64,000 nucleotides of DNA from Alopecurus myosuroides (taxonomy: Eukaryota > Streptophyta > Magnoliopsida > Poales > Poaceae). Each line of letters starts with the position of its first letter. Position 1 is the first letter of the stretch. Location of the stretch: positions 582,519,158 through 582,583,157 of the forward strand of contig CM054057.1 of assembly GCA_028641055.1 (NCBI GenBank). The letters run 5' to 3'. The translations under genes and the position numbers were made by a program. Below the pieces are notes generated by a model, which saw nothing but the letters and a program-made list of their open reading frames with translations, was not told where the DNA came from and did no database searches. Positions 23,530-33,318 of the stretch are shown in pieces.

Positions 23530-26500
23530 AGGAGCGAAAAGTTACTTTCTCGCATCCTGTTTTGTTTAAGATTTACAGGTCACCATGGTCGCTATCCAAG
23601 GAGCAGGTACGAGCATCTGAGCACCATTTATTTTTACCGGCAGAAGGAGAGGCGAGACGCGCCTCCCGAGGACCACAACACGCAGTACACTGGCGCATCC
23701 TCGAGCAGATATCATGAGGTGGCTTCCTCCTTGGCATATTACGGGGGCGGCACTTCTTGGGCCCCTTAGTGATTTATCTCCACTTAGGCCAAAGACTAAG
23801 CTTGGGGGGAGGTATACCGACATCACACTCATTTATATATCATGTTCGGTCGGTTCTTTGTATATCCATGTTTTTTTTTCTTTTCTTTCGTTTGTTTTAG
23901 TTTCTTTTTGTTTATTTTGTTTGTTTTCATTTCTTTCATTTCTCTTTGTTTTTATTGTTTTGTTTTCGCTTTCCAAAAAGACCAAAAAGATTTTTGTTGT
24001 TTCTCTTTGTTTGCTTCTTTAGTTTCTCTATTTGGTTTGCTTTATCTTTTAGTTGTAGTTAATATTCAAAAACCCAAAAATATTTTGTTTGGTTTGTTTA
24101 TTTTTTTTTCTTTTGTTCTTGTTTCATTTCAAAAAACCCAAAAAGATTTTTGCTTTGTTTGCGTGTTCTCTCTTTCTGTTAGTGCTTTAATTGAAAAACC
24201 CGAAAATATTTCTTGTTCTTCTTTGGTTTTGTAAAGTTTGTTGCAGAGTTCAACAGTCGTCCGTGACTCTATTGGAGATTGGTTTTCATTATATATTATT
24301 CGACCCACAAGTGAAGAGCAATAATGACGATATACGACAATTCAAGTTGTGGCGAGAGGCTGGTATGAACTCTATTTGCTTTCATTTTTGTATATATATC
24401 CATCTATGTGAGCATGCTTAGTTTGTTTGTATAAGATATATGTGACTTAATGGCTGCTTAATAGTTCATGCTCTCTGATGTTTAGTTCCAATTTATTAAT
24501 GTTAAATGACATGTCATATAAATATTTGTTCGCATTGTTCTATTCATAGAAGGACATGATATTGTGGTAGCCTCCTCTGACTGTTTCATTTGAATCGACT
24601 TGGCACATGCTCATGCATGCTAAGACTGAAAACAAAAAGTCAATAAGCCTCGATGATTTATTTTGCCTCAAAGTTCTAGTATCAATTTTATGGCTCAGTT
24701 AATTTTACTTTGTCGCAAACATGATTATGATAGTTGTTGCTCTCTTGATTGTCGCTCCCTGTCTATTTGCTAGCCTTCGCCTTTACTGAGTATGAGCTCT
24801 ACTCGTCCATCCAACTCCCCAAAACCAAAGTTTGCCAAATGTGTCCACCATACCTACCTATATGTGGTATTTAACCGCCACTCCAAGTAAATTGCTCATG
24901 TGCTACCTTTAAAACCTGCTAAAAATTAGTCATGTTTTGTGCCCCTGTTTTAGCTCATGAGGACGTAAATAGAGAATCTTTATCTCACTTGTTGATTGGA
25001 TTTCACACCCTGGACTAGTGGCTTCATCCGCTTATCCAAATGATAGAAGAGCTGGCAGCGGGGTGTCCAGCCCCAAATTAATACACACAAATTCTCTTCA
25101 CTCTTTTTTCCCTAATTTATCAGTCAAAGCATAATTGTGTAAACAAAAGAGAAAGAGGGATGACCTTCTACCCAGTTGCGTCCTTCACATGGGAGACGCT
25201 CTTGTGAATCCAGTTGGCTTGTGACGTACTGTATTGTCTGTTCACCATTCGTTGGCATAAGCATACACCTCTCTAAAAATGTTTTCAATACCTCTGTTTA
25301 ATAAAATAGAAAGCTCTAGCACATGAGTGGTCCATGCTACCCTCTGCGAAGGGTCTTTCTTTTACTTTTATGTTTGGTCTCCGCCTTATTCTTTGAGCAC
25401 TTTCTTGAGAGCACAATGATCATTATTAGTGTGGTGTGCTTGTCCCGAAGTACGGTTGATTGTGGTATAACTTTGATACTTGTATCTTTGATATCTTTAC
25501 TTCTAGTCTTCCCTTGAACTTCAGAGGTGCCCTGGCATTTATGTTTTTCTCCACATTTAAGGGCAAGAGAGATACCACTTTATCAGATCCTATTATGAAT
25601 ACTTCAATCTTGCAAATAGTTATGCTTCATGTTGTTTATTATTAATATGTTGTTATCTCTTCATGGTTTGCATAGCTATTAAGTGACAGTATCTTGCATG
25701 TATCTTATCATGAGCATAATTAAGATTTTGATCACATAGGGAATATATTTACATCATATGAAAGAAATGTGCTCGTAAAAGTCTTTTATCGCTCTCAGTT
25801 GTCACTGAATTGCTTGAGGACAAGCAATAAGCTAAGCTTGGGGGGAGTTGATACGTTGAAAATGTATCTCCTGTTCCGAACACTTCTCTAATTGTTTTCC
25901 TCTAAACTTGTGTGTTTTGAATACAACTAACACGGACTAACGCTGTTTTCAGTAGAATTACTTTGGTGTCTTGTTTTTGTGCAGAAAAATCAACTTTCGG
26001 GAAAATGCCCAGAAAAGAGCCCATTGGTGTTTTCACCCCGGAAGGCCCCGGGAGGTAGAAGGGGGCCAGGAGAGGAGCCACAGGGTGGCCACACCCCCTC
26101 GGTGCGGGTTCCCCCTGGCCGCGCCAGCATAGGGTGTGGGCCCCCCAGGACCCCCCTCGATCTCCCCTTTCGACTACAAGTAGCCTCCAACCCTAAAACC
26201 CGAGGGGGGGTTCGTCATATTCCACAGAAACACAACAGAGCGCCGTCGCCGTCCCGAACCTCGATTCGGGGATCAAAAGTTCCTGTTCTGGCACCCTGCC
26301 GGGACGGGAAGTGGAGGAGATCATCGCCATCGTCATCACCAACGCCTCTCCATCGACCATCCATGTTTCCCCATCCATGTGTGAGTAATTCCCCGTTGTA
26401 GGCTGAAGGGGATGGTAGGGATTGGATGAGATCGTTCATGTAATAATGTCGTGATTGTTAGGGCATAGTGCCTAGTATCCTCAGTGCTATTGACATTGTT

Positions 26501-27245
26501 ACAACTTGTTATGCTTAATGCTTGCTACTTTGGGCCCGAGTGCCATGAACTCAGATCTGAACATGTCATTGAATCACGATGATAATTATTGTTTCTTGAT
26601 CATACCTGCAAATTATTTACACACATTATTATCCGGAACCCGAGGCCCCGAAGTGACAGAAATTGGGACAACCGGAGGGGATGGCTGTGATGTGAGGATC
26701 ACATGTGTTCACGGAGTGTTAATACTTTGCTCCGGTGTTCTATTAAAAGAAACACCTTAATTACTAGTAGTTCCCTTGAGGCCCCGCTGAAAACGGTCTG
26801 GTAGGATAAAAGGATGTTGTGCAAGTTCTCATTGCGAGCATGTATGACTATTTACAGAACACATGCCTATGGTTACTTAGTGCTTGGGTGCTTTATCATA
26901 TTTATCTGCAATGCTCATGACTTGATCATTATTTGAACTTTCTTATCCATGCAACGCCCGTTCATCCATCCCTATGCCTATAGTATTTAATCCGATTTTT
27001 ACTTCAAACATTACTGTTGTTGTTTTTTTCATTCCGCTGCTATTATTATTTCACTACTGCTGCTACTATAAAACTGTTACTACTGATAAACCATTGCGAA
27101 CAAAAGTATTTTCAGGTGCAGGTGAATTGACAACTCACTTGTTAAGGCTCACAAATATTCTTTGCCTCTCCTTGTGTCGAATCAATAAATTTGGGTTTCA
27201 CTTCTCTCGAAGACTGTTGCAATCCCCTATACTTGTGGGTCATCA
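23530..27245 (+). mobile_element. Element C: Athila-like retrotransposon, right part
   Basis: Plus-strand internal DNA (23530-25848) followed by a purine tract (AAGCTTGGGGGGAGT) and a 3' LTR (25849-27245). The first 250 bases may hold the tail of a coding region (a frame ending YYGGGTSWAP near 23768), but no family is recognised. A T-rich tract lies at 23868-24230. From about 24400 it is homologous to the internal non-coding DNA of element B in inverse orientation, although the LTRs differ. The left half of the element lies beyond elements B and A, outside the window. Confidence 0.75.
25849..27245 (+). repeat. 3' LTR of element C
   Basis: 1397 bases starting TGATACGTTGAAAATG and ending CTTGTGGGTCATCA, directly after a polypurine tract. 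The end form matches that of grass elements whose LTR is followed by a TGGCGCCGTTGCCGGGG site. Confidence 0.8.
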
Positions 27246-27541
27246 AGGTGGCGGTCGGCGGAGGTGACGATTTGCGGCGTCGGCGCCCTGGCCTCCGCTT
27301 CCCTGATCTTGCGGCAGTCGGTGAAGTTCATCAACGCCCGCGGGCGATTGAGCCGCCAGGCCGCCGCGTCCCAGGCACGGGCGGCCTCCGCCGCCGTCGC
27401 AAACGAGCCAAGGGGGATGCGGTCGTCCCCGTAATGGATGTCCGCGGAGAACGTCCCGTTTGGCCGCGCTCGGACGCCGCGGTAGCCAGTGGCGTTGTTA
27501 CTCCTAAGAGGCATGGCGGTGGCATTCGGTCGATAAAACAC
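27246..27541 (-). pseudogene. AP2/ERF-domain gene fragment cut by element C
   Basis: Minus-strand frame from ATG at 27541 encodes a short leader and an AP2/ERF-type DNA-binding domain: YRGVRARPNGTFSADIHYG, IPLGSFATAAEAARAWDAAA, then RPRALMNF. Both the YRG and the RAYD-like (RAWD) elements are present. The frame continues into DCRKIREAEARAPTPQI and then runs into the LTR of element C at 27246; its last six codons and stop are LTR sequence. The known family are plant transcription factors, and a large grass-specific set has this compact form. GC content is high, unlike its neighbours. It could be the 5' part of a real host gene disrupted by insertion, or a fragment moved here. The other side of the insertion is outside the window. 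Confidence 0.7.
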
Positions 27542-27861
27542 CTACTACTTTCATACTGCTCTCATACCGTTCCTACTGTTTTCCACACCATATGTTTAAC
27601 CTCTTTGTATTCAGCAAAACCGGTGAGATTGACAACATCACTGTTTCGTTGGGGCAAAATGATTTGATTGTGTTGTGTAGGTTCCACGTTGTTGCTGAAC
27701 CGGTAGTGCGTTCTGCCATCTCAGTTGCTTCAATCTTCTGAACTTACTCCTTATTCCTACTGGTCGATTCAACCTTGGTTTCATTCTGAGGGAAACTTGC
27801 TGCTGCACTCTTCATACCTTTCTCTTGGGGTTTCCCAACGAACGTGTGTTCACCCGCATCA
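27542..27861 (+). repeat. Fragment of an LTR 3' end
   Basis: Related to the inverse of 21951-22260 (CTGTTTTCCACACCATATG, then AAAACCGGTGAGATTGACAA, then CTTGGGGTTTCCCAAC) and ending GTGTTCACCCGCATCA, the normal LTR end. No internal region follows, so it is a truncated or solo LTR remnant. Confidence 0.65.
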
Positions 27862-28695
27862 GTAACTTTTAAACTCGAAAAATCAAAATGAACGACCAAA
27901 AATGGAATATATTTTAAAACCAAAAATTATTCATTACTTGGGTGGTAACTTACATACTACACCCCGGTAAATGTAGTGTTAATGGGTGGTAACTTTTGAG
28001 TCGAAAAAAATATTGTCAAAACATATCTACATGGGATCTAGTTTCGAAGATCTCGACGCGACTAGTCCAACCGTGAAAACGGACCAAAAATCGGATAAAC
28101 GGTTTGGGCTACAAAATATTTTGAATTTTCGAATTTCAAAATTAATACGGGATGACATCAGCAATTTCGTCATTTAGTGCATGCACGCGTGTGAATACGG
28201 GAATGAGAATGAGCTGCACGCGTGAGTTTTGGCTGAAATAAGACAAAATTTGGCTAATGGCCTATGGTTAACTTAAGCTAAATCTAGGACGTCCTAGATG
28301 TAGTGGTGTCCTATATGTATAGTCGAACTATGTCGATCTCTAAGAGACATTTTGGCTAAACTTAGGAGTGCCAAAAGTTTACGAGTAGTATACAGGAAAC
28401 AAATTTGTCCATTTTTTTTTATTTACCATTTCGGTATTCTCACTCTTCTAATATATCAGTTGAAACTAAGTACTTCCAGAAAATAAATATCGCCAAGAGT
28501 ATAATTTAATTTAGTTTTGGAAACAAGACGTTTTTGTACTGTCCCGTGCCCGTCAAAGACAGCGTACGTTTAGCATTCCTGGCGCACATAATTTGTCTTT
28601 AAACCTAATCGACTTGGGCAAACCGAGCTTTTGTCAAAAAAAAAAAGGACTTGGGCAAACCGATACGCCGCCGCAAACCTCCTCCTTCTCCGGCG
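27862..28695. other. Unassigned DNA upstream of the NOP-like gene
   Basis: AT-rich, with no recognised coding sequence or repeat. TGGGTGGTAACTT occurs twice near 27940 and 27983. The last 100 bases are GC-rich and could hold the promoter and leader of the gene starting at 28696. Confidence 0.35.
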
Positions 28696-29379
28696 ATGAA
28701 GAGGTCAGGCAGGCTCTCTCTTCCTCCTCCGGCGAAAAAGCCGAGGGGTATAGGTGAGCCACACGTCAATAGTCATCCTTGTCTTTCAATCTCACCGATG
28801 ACTAAACTGTTTTTCATTCCACTGATGCTATTATTTCACTAATTATAGGATGATGAGAAAGGAAACTCCAGATTTGTGCCTAGTTGTTAGCTAGGGTTCA
28901 AGGTCTTGCCTGCGGTATCCGCGACAGATCTAGGTAGGATCAAGCTGTGACATCTGAGTAGACGAGAGCATAGCCAGCGGACGTCCATGGATTCGTACGA
29001 TGATGGTTGGGCCGCTGCTCCGCTTATGATAACTGTCCATGGATTCGTACGATGATGGTCCACCTATCCAATTCGGTGGCCTTGGGCTGGCTTCACGCTT
29101 GATGTCTGTATTCTTTACGTTTTTATCTTGGTAACCATGAATGCTTGCTTAAGTTTTCTCTACTTGTTCGCAGGCGATGCTAAACTTTGGTTCCATGATA
29201 AGATGTCCGTGCTGTTTGAGACGCCCTCCGGTTTCGCGATTCTCCGTTGCTGTGCGTCGCTCATCGAGGGCCCGGATGTCCTCGAGGTACCATCATTGTT
29301 CTTCCTTCCTTGGTTACTGATGTCGTGCTTGCTCGTTCTATCCTAAGTTTCTGTTCCATCCTTGTCTCATCCAGGTTTT

Positions 29380-31328
29380 TTTTTTAGATAAAAGGCTCAC
29401 GGCCCGACTTTGAATTAACAAAGCAGAGAGTTCACAACACGGGGTACAACTGCTGAGGCGTTACAGCTTAGCCAAACGAAAAGACGACAACATGCTGGGC
29501 GCTACAGCTTAGCCGGACACAAACGCTAAGGATACAAGCAGCCAAGATAAAGCGACCCGAACGCTCCATCAAGGCGCGACGACAGCAGCGGGGGGCGGGC
29601 AAGCGGCATGGATGGCCCTAAGCCTTCCGACCAACAGTCTTGCTTCCACCCTGTCCTGCTCCTTTAGAAGAGGGAGCCAAGCCTGCAAGAAAAGCATAGT
29701 TTTGAAAATGAGGTCAGCCGGGCGGTTAATTGTAACCTTTTCGATAGTAAGTTTATTTCTAGCCGTCCACAGCGCCCAAGACTGCGCCATAAATAACAAC
29801 CACAGCAGCCTACGAGGCCCTCCCGAGGTACCGTCGATGAGAGCGAAGAATTGTGCAAAGTTAGCCGGTCCCCAAGCTCTCCCTAGAGCTTGGCGGAAGA
29901 CCGCCCACGTGAAGGAAGCTAGCGAACACGAAAAGAACATATGTGCCGCATCTTCCCCGGCGCCGCACAGAGCACACTTGCCATCCGAGGGCCCCTTCCT
30001 AGTGACAACCTGCGAACCAGAGGGAAGTCTGTCCAGAATAAGCTGCCAAATAAAAATCCTAATTTTGAGCGGCGCGCGGGACTTCCAAACCTCCTGCCAG
30101 GGGGCAACCGAAGCCCCCTGCACAAGGTTGCGATACATCGAGTTGACCGAGAACTGTCCCGACGGTTCAAGGGTCTAAGTAATGTTGTCCGCACCCTCTG
30201 TGAGGACCACCGAATCTAAGAGGGCATCAAGCTCGTGCCACTGGGCCAGGCCCTCGGGATCGAGAGTCCGGCGCAGGCGGAAACCTCCATCCAAGACCTC
30301 CGCCACCGACGCGTCCACCTCGACGCAAATGTTGAAGAGAAGAGGGAAACGCAGCCTAAGGGGACCGTCCCCTATCCACCAATCTAACCAAAACTTAGTC
30401 CGCCTCCCATTACGGAGTAAGTGTTTGGCACCCGCCTTGAACCGGTGTTTGATTTTCTGAAGGCTCCTCCAAAAGGGCGACCCTCCGCGGGTCGCCGCGG
30501 AAAAAATATCGTCAAGGTGGAGGTATTTGTTTTTGATCAGCATAGCCCAGATCGAATCATCCTCCTGGTAGAGCTTCCAGACCCATTTCAACATCAACGC
30601 TTCGTTCATCTTTCTCGTGTTAAGTAGTCCGAGGCCACCGCACTCCTTGGGTCTACACACGGAAGGCCAGTTGATCATATGGTATTTCCTCTTGGTGCTC
30701 GCTCCTTCCCAAAAGAAGCGCGCCCTAATAGAGTCGAACTGTGAGTGCACCCCCTCGTGCAGCAGAAAGAGTCCCATCGTATAAATGGGAAGATTGTCGA
30801 GGCAGGAGTTGGACAGAATGAGCCTGCCGCCCGAGGACAGGAACCTACCCATCCAAGGTTCGATTCTGCCGGCAAGGCGTTGCACCAGGAACAGCCATTG
30901 CTCCACAGTGAGTTTTTTGTCGGAAATCGGGAGGCCAAGATACAGGAACGGAAAGGACCCCAGCTTGCAGTTGAGTTTGTTGGCTATCTTGGTCTGCTCC
31001 GCAATAGGCTGATCCAGGACAAAGACCTCGCTCTTGTGGTAATTGATTTTGAGCCCCGACATGTCTTCAAAGCACATGAGAAGGAATTTCAGGTGAGCGA
31101 TGTCTGAATCGGTGTTCTGGATCAAGATGATGGTGTCGTCCGCGTATTGGAGGTGCGTGACCCCTCCCGGTACCAAGTGTGGCACCACGCCGTGGATGTG
31201 TCCCGAGGTATTAGCAGCCGAGAGTATCGCGGAGAGCCCTTCCGCAACAAAGTTAAAGAGCAGGGGGGAGAGGGGATCCCCCTGTCTCACCCCCCTCTTA
31301 TTCTTAAAGTAAGGGCCCATTACCCCCC
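29380..31328 (-). mobile_element. 5'-truncated L1-type LINE
   Basis: Bounded by a 17-bp target duplication TGTCTCATCCAGGTTTT (29363-29379 and 31329-31345). The minus-strand 3' end has a short A run (seen as T's at 29376-29385). Truncated within the reverse transcriptase region. The perfect duplication and near-open frame point to a recent insertion. Confidence 0.92.
29569..31320 (-). pseudogene. LINE ORF2 C-terminal part: reverse transcriptase and zf-RVT
   Basis: A single frame runs from 31320 to 29569 with one in-frame stop (TAG at 30175-30177). It begins just before the RT motif RQGDPLSPLLFN and includes the catalytic YADD (31135-31146), the thumb region (GLPISDKKLTVEQW, SGGRLILSNSCLDNLP), a connection region (WVWKLYQEDDSIW) and, after the stop, the zf-RVT zinc-binding domain (WKSRAPLKIRIFIWQLILDR; CALCGAGEDAAHMFFSC). 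The endonuclease and the RT fingers are absent because of 5' truncation. The typical function is target-primed reverse transcription; this copy cannot do it alone. Confidence 0.92.
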
Positions 31329-31468
31329 TGTCTCATCCAGGTTTTATGGGATGGCTTCACAAAGAAGTACGATGCACAGTGTGTTAGTGACTGTGCCCCC
31401 TTCTTTCCTTGGGTTCCTCTCCTCGTTCTTATTTCCTTGTGTTGTTGTTTGGCACCAAATTTATAATA

Positions 31469-31556
31469 CTCCCTCCGTTTTAAATGACGTGGAAAATGAA
31501 CTGAACATATAGAAATCCTTGTACAACTTGCGACAGTTAATTCGGATCGGAAGGTG
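31469..31556. mobile_element. Stowaway-type MITE
   Basis: 88 bases starting CTCCCTCCGTTTTAAAT and ending in an imperfect inverse (AATTCGGATCGGAAGG), flanked by TA on both sides (31467-31468, 31557-31558). Stowaway elements are short Tc1/mariner-derived MITEs with this consensus. Confidence 0.75.
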
Positions 31557-31558
31557 TA

Positions 31559-31999
31559 GCAGTCTTGCTCCATTTAAGATTGCGTGTTTTCTTTCTTTTT
31601 TTTGCATCGAGGGAGGAACATGAAGTCATGAACACACTGTTCAGTAATTACTAGTAGTTGAATTATTAAGAGGCTAACACCAATTTTCCACACAAATCTG
31701 CTTGTAAAGCATGTAGTCGATCTCTAAGCTAATGCATGAGCGCCCAGAAACTACTTTTGCTAACAAATCAATAATCGGTGAAAGGAGATATCTAACAGAT
31801 CAGTTCGCAGAGGCTGAAACCGGACCGTCGGGGTATTTCTATATGAACCAAAACGAGTTAATAGCATAAAACCACCACATTTCTGCCTAAATTTCGAAAA
31901 ACCACCACTTTACGTTTATTTCCCCAAAATCCACCACTATTCTGCCAGATTTTTGCAATTCGGACTAAACTCGAATTGAGAGAGTATTGACACGATTTC
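31559..31999. other. Unassigned DNA between MITE and copia LTR
   Basis: No gene seen. A repeated ACCACCAC-type motif (31870-31940) is present. This is probably intron or downstream DNA of the NOP-like gene. Confidence 0.3.
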
Positions 32000-32761
32000 T
32001 GACAAGCGGTAGCGGCACTACCGTTGTTGTTGTCCACTTCGGCCATGTCGTCGATGAAGAGGTTGCCGAGGTCGGGGAAGAAATCGTCGTTGGGGAAGTA
32101 GTCGCCGTCAGCAGTCGCGCGAGTGCGCTCCCCAAAAACCTGATCGCCCCTCTCCCGTACAGGATCACAAGAGGCGGGGTTCCGGAGGCCTGCTGTCCCC
32201 ACTAGCGGTGCATGCCGGAAGGAGGGTGGAGAAGACTTGATTGGCGGCGCAGTGGATTGGAACGGTGCGAAACCATAAGATGAAGTGGTAGCTAGGGTTT
32301 ACCGTATGCGCGTATTTATATGCGGCTGGGAGAGACGTGGACGTAACTCCACGTCTGAGTCGGTTCGGTTTCACGATCCAGAAAGGAAACGGAAACAATT
32401 AAGGAATTAACGCGTCCGTTAATTACCAAGTTAATGACTCATTAAGTTTTCCCAAACGATAAAATAAACGCTCTCGGCTCGGCTCATTCCCGCAACCCGC
32501 GGCGCGTCGTGACGAGGCGAGGCGTGGCGAGGCGGGCGGCGGAGGAGGAGCGCGCGTGTGGCACACCTCTCCTCTTGCCTTGCCAACACATACATGAGCT
32601 AGAATGACTCACCTTATAAAGTGGTTCCATTCTCTCCAAACTAGCAGTATGGGACTAAACTTTAGTCCCACTCACTCCACTCATTATTCATGAATGGGCC
32701 ATGACAATTTCAGGATTTATTGGGCTTAGTTGGGCCACACTGCAGCCCATAAATTCCAACA
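32000..32761 (-). repeat. 3' LTR of the copia element
   Basis: Minus strand starts TGTTGGAATTTATGGG directly after a purine tract and ends in CCGCTACCGCT. It contains a minus-strand TATA-like ATATAAATA at about 32312-32320 that is missing from the other LTR. A frame open across part of it (FFPDLGNLFIDDMA) is shared with the other LTR and has no known function. Confidence 0.85.
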
Positions 32762-33318
32762 ATCCCCCACAAAGTGTCATTAGCACATTTCATAAACTAT
32801 GTTCCAAAACATTGTTTATATACCGGTGTTAGTGGAGACTGTTAAGTTGAACTTCCACTTAGAACATCATGCTACACTAGTTCACAACTTGAATAGTGGA
32901 CTACGCCTTGAACTACAAGTTTGATGTGATACCAGTTTCACACAACGTCTGAACCGATACTAGGCTGCCGCAAGGCTTCCCCGCGGTTTGGAGTGTATGC
33001 GTCATACTCCGAAGGCCTTTCATGAGTTTACTAGAGAGCACCCGATTCTCATAGACTGCGACGTTTAACAGTCAGACTCATATAGGTGAGTTCCTCAGGA
33101 GATGTTCTGTAGGACACATCTCTGCTTATATAAAATAAGCCACTTGGAACACATTAAGACAAATGTCAACCTACCATACAGATCAGGAGAGTATTGCATC
33201 TTTTATGGAGTGGAATAAAATATAAGGATACTCTCCTCTCAGCCGACCAACAGCTTGTCTCCCACTTCTAATTCACGGGATCTCCGATCACATAGAGTGG
33301 GTTACCACTGTGGGCAAC
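32762..33318 (-). other. 3' untranslated region of the copia element
   Basis: No coding signal. It lies between the pol stop and the polypurine tract. Confidence 0.7.

Larger units (their letters stand above)
28696..31379 (+). pseudogene. Host gene with NOP58 N-terminal-like motif, broken by a LINE
   Basis: Three exons join in phase. Exon 1 (28696-28753) starts MKRSGRLSLPPPAKKPRG, a basic nuclear-signal-like leader, and ends at a GTGAGC donor. Exon 2 (29174-29286, after TTCGCAG) encodes KMSVLFETPSGFAILR and ends at a GTACCA donor. Exon 3 starts at 31341 after CTCATCCAG with VLWDGFTKKYDA. The LFETPSGFA plus LW.GF.KKYDA pair resembles the NOP5NT domain at the N-terminus of NOP58/NOP56 box C/D snoRNP proteins and a related grass family of short proteins. 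A 1.9-kb LINE (29380-31328) lies in the second intron and duplicates its acceptor, and a copia element follows 0.6 kb later. No further exon is found, so the gene is probably dead. It may have been an intact host gene before these insertions. Confidence 0.5.

Noticed and set aside
23842..24234. Phe/Leu/Val-rich frame resembling a membrane protein
   Set aside because: It is a translation of a T-rich tract in the non-coding internal region of element C.
31858..32202. Frame ending in FFPDLGNLFIDDMAEVDN within the copia LTR, also at 37384-37729
   Set aside because: It lies in both LTRs, shifts relative to a deletion and has no recognised domain; treated as LTR sequence.
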